From Dermabacteraceae bacterium TAE3-ERU27 (GTDB taxonomy: Bacteria > Actinomycetota > Actinomycetes > Actinomycetales > Dermabacteraceae), in NCBI GenBank assembly GCA_019218415.1, contig JAHUUL010000002.1, positions 1-64,000 on the forward strand: DNA of 64,000 nucleotides, written 5' to 3'. Positions within the stretch are counted from its first letter, which is position 1; each line of letters opens with the position of its first letter. The translations under genes were made by a program, and so were the position numbers. Positions 63,354 through 64,000 of the stretch are shown piece by piece. The notes beneath the pieces are model-generated. The model was not told the origin of the DNA. It saw only the letters and a program-made list of their open reading frames with translations, and ran no database searches.

Positions 63354-64000
63354 CTACTCCCAGCTCGCCTTGGCGGGATCCGTCCCGTGCGCCAGGGCAT
63401 TCGCGTTGATGGCGGCCGATAGCCACTCGCTCAGACCCGGGCGCAGGCTCTCGTAGCGGGAGGTGAAACGCTCATCGGCCAAATACATGCGTCCGAGCAG
63501 AACCTGCTTGGCATGGGTGACCTCGAACATGGCACTTAGCGCTTCCCGGTATTCCTCCGCCAAAGCCATCCCCTCTACGCTGTCGGGGGCGATACCGGAA
63601 GAAACTGCCAAGGCACAGCGCTCCTCGATACCCTTCAAGCGATCCGCAAATGCCTGCCAATCAGAGCTGCTCATTCGTGCCTGTCGTTGCTGGCTAACCT
63701 GCCAGTCATGGGTATCTCCCCATTTTTCTGCCGCCTCTTCGTCCCAGGCCGGGTTCCATTCTTGTCCCAGGATCTCGGCTCTCTCTGCCACGCTTACCGG
63801 TGTTTTGGTCATTTCTTTCTCCAATAGCTGCTCTACTGCGGTGATCTTTTTCGTCAGGGTTTCCCGCTGCGCCAACAGCAACTCAAGCTGGCTAACCAGA
63901 TGCTCTTGCGGCGAGGCGGGGCTATCGAGCAAAAGCCTGATTCTGGCAAGCGCCATGCCCGTTTCCCTGTAAACAAGTGCCCTCTGCAAGCGTTCCACGT
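63354..64000 (-). CDS. MerR-family regulator with TipAS domain (partial)
   Basis: About 215 residues of a gene whose 5' end, including the start and most of the HTH domain, lies beyond the window. The beginning ALVYRETGMALARIRLLLDS is the end of a MerR DNA-binding domain, followed by a coiled-coil dimerisation helix (QLELLLAQRETLTKKITAVE). The rest is a TipAS antibiotic-recognition domain (AEKWGDTHDW, GMALAEEYREALS, MYLADERFTSRYESLRPGL). TipA-type regulators bind thiopeptides or related ligands and induce export genes. Ligand and targets unknown. Confidence 0.88.
   Translation of the reverse strand, partial: VERLQRALVYRETGMALARIRLLLDSPASPQEHLVSQLELLLAQRETLTKKITAVEQLLEKEMTKTPVSVAERAEILGQEWNPAWDEEAAEKWGDTHDWQVSQQRQARMSSSDWQAFADRLKGIEERCALAVSSGIAPDSVEGMALAEEYREALSAMFEVTHAKQVLLGRMYLADERFTSRYESLRPGLSEWLSAAINANALAHGTDPAKASWE

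Overview
The window is about 64 kb of GC-rich chromosome from an actinobacterium. The evidence is actinobacterial marker families (SteA/SteB, DUF3000, DUF3515, TlyA, actinobacterial-type RNase E/G, MetPS), many GTG starts, ATGA/GTGA gene overlaps, and gene order that follows blocks known from Mycobacterium and relatives. No mycolate genes are visible and several usual neighbours are missing. A member of the Actinomycetaceae or a close group fits best, but the genus cannot be fixed from this sequence. Almost everything is core genome; no insertion sequence, prophage or CRISPR array was seen.

Layout. 1-127: end of a 5S rRNA gene and its terminator. 435-14598: one long plus-strand run, TPR protein, HAD phosphatase, tlyA, nadK, recN, steA, steB, a PNPT-family sugar-phosphate transferase, a MurJ-like flippase, a glycosyltransferase, pyrG and a NUDIX hydrolase. 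It mixes ribosome methylation, NAD(P) supply, DNA repair, septation and cell-envelope lipid-linked glycan functions. 14662-18353: RNase D, DUF3000 and a hypothetical gene (minus), facing an alpha/beta hydrolase (plus). 18380-25531: minus-strand operon glgX-treY-treZ plus a RibD-like reductase, making trehalose from maltodextrin. 25616-26130: four tRNA genes (Val-CAC on minus; Gly-GCC, Cys-GCA and Val-GAC on plus). 26242-29173: a probable iron-responsive region with a small membrane protein, an FTR1-type iron permease and a P19-type lipoprotein, with DtxR-like boxes ahead of the first two genes. 29266-36185: a methyltransferase, an IclR regulator, then murA, DUF2867-like, plsC, ddl, DUF3515 and thiL. 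36281-42148: rpmB, recG, rsmD, coaD, a DUF177 gene, rnc, mutM. 42180-50011: a DosR-like response regulator convergent with the minus-strand cydA-cydB-cydD-cydC-kinase cluster. 50472-60632: rne, rplU, rpmA, obgE, proB (interrupted), proA, a small membrane protein, nadD, a membrane protein, rsfS and a histidine phosphatase. 60675-64000: tRNA-Ala, a gene-poor stretch, a candidate attenuator, metP-metS, and a partial MerR/TipA-type regulator.

Most notable points: (1) proB carries an in-frame TGA exactly where the family has a conserved Trp, cutting the PUA domain from the kinase domain. (2) The methionine/alanine transporter metPS is preceded by a possibly leaderless 13-codon leader peptide with three Met codons, followed by mutually exclusive hairpins and an intrinsic terminator, which looks like an undescribed attenuator. 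(3) Many genes carry a TAnnnT hexamer 6-7 bases before the start codon, the signature of leaderless transcription, including a pair of divergent starts 34 bases apart. (4) Two DtxR-like operators and an unusual 23-bp hairpin mark the iron locus.
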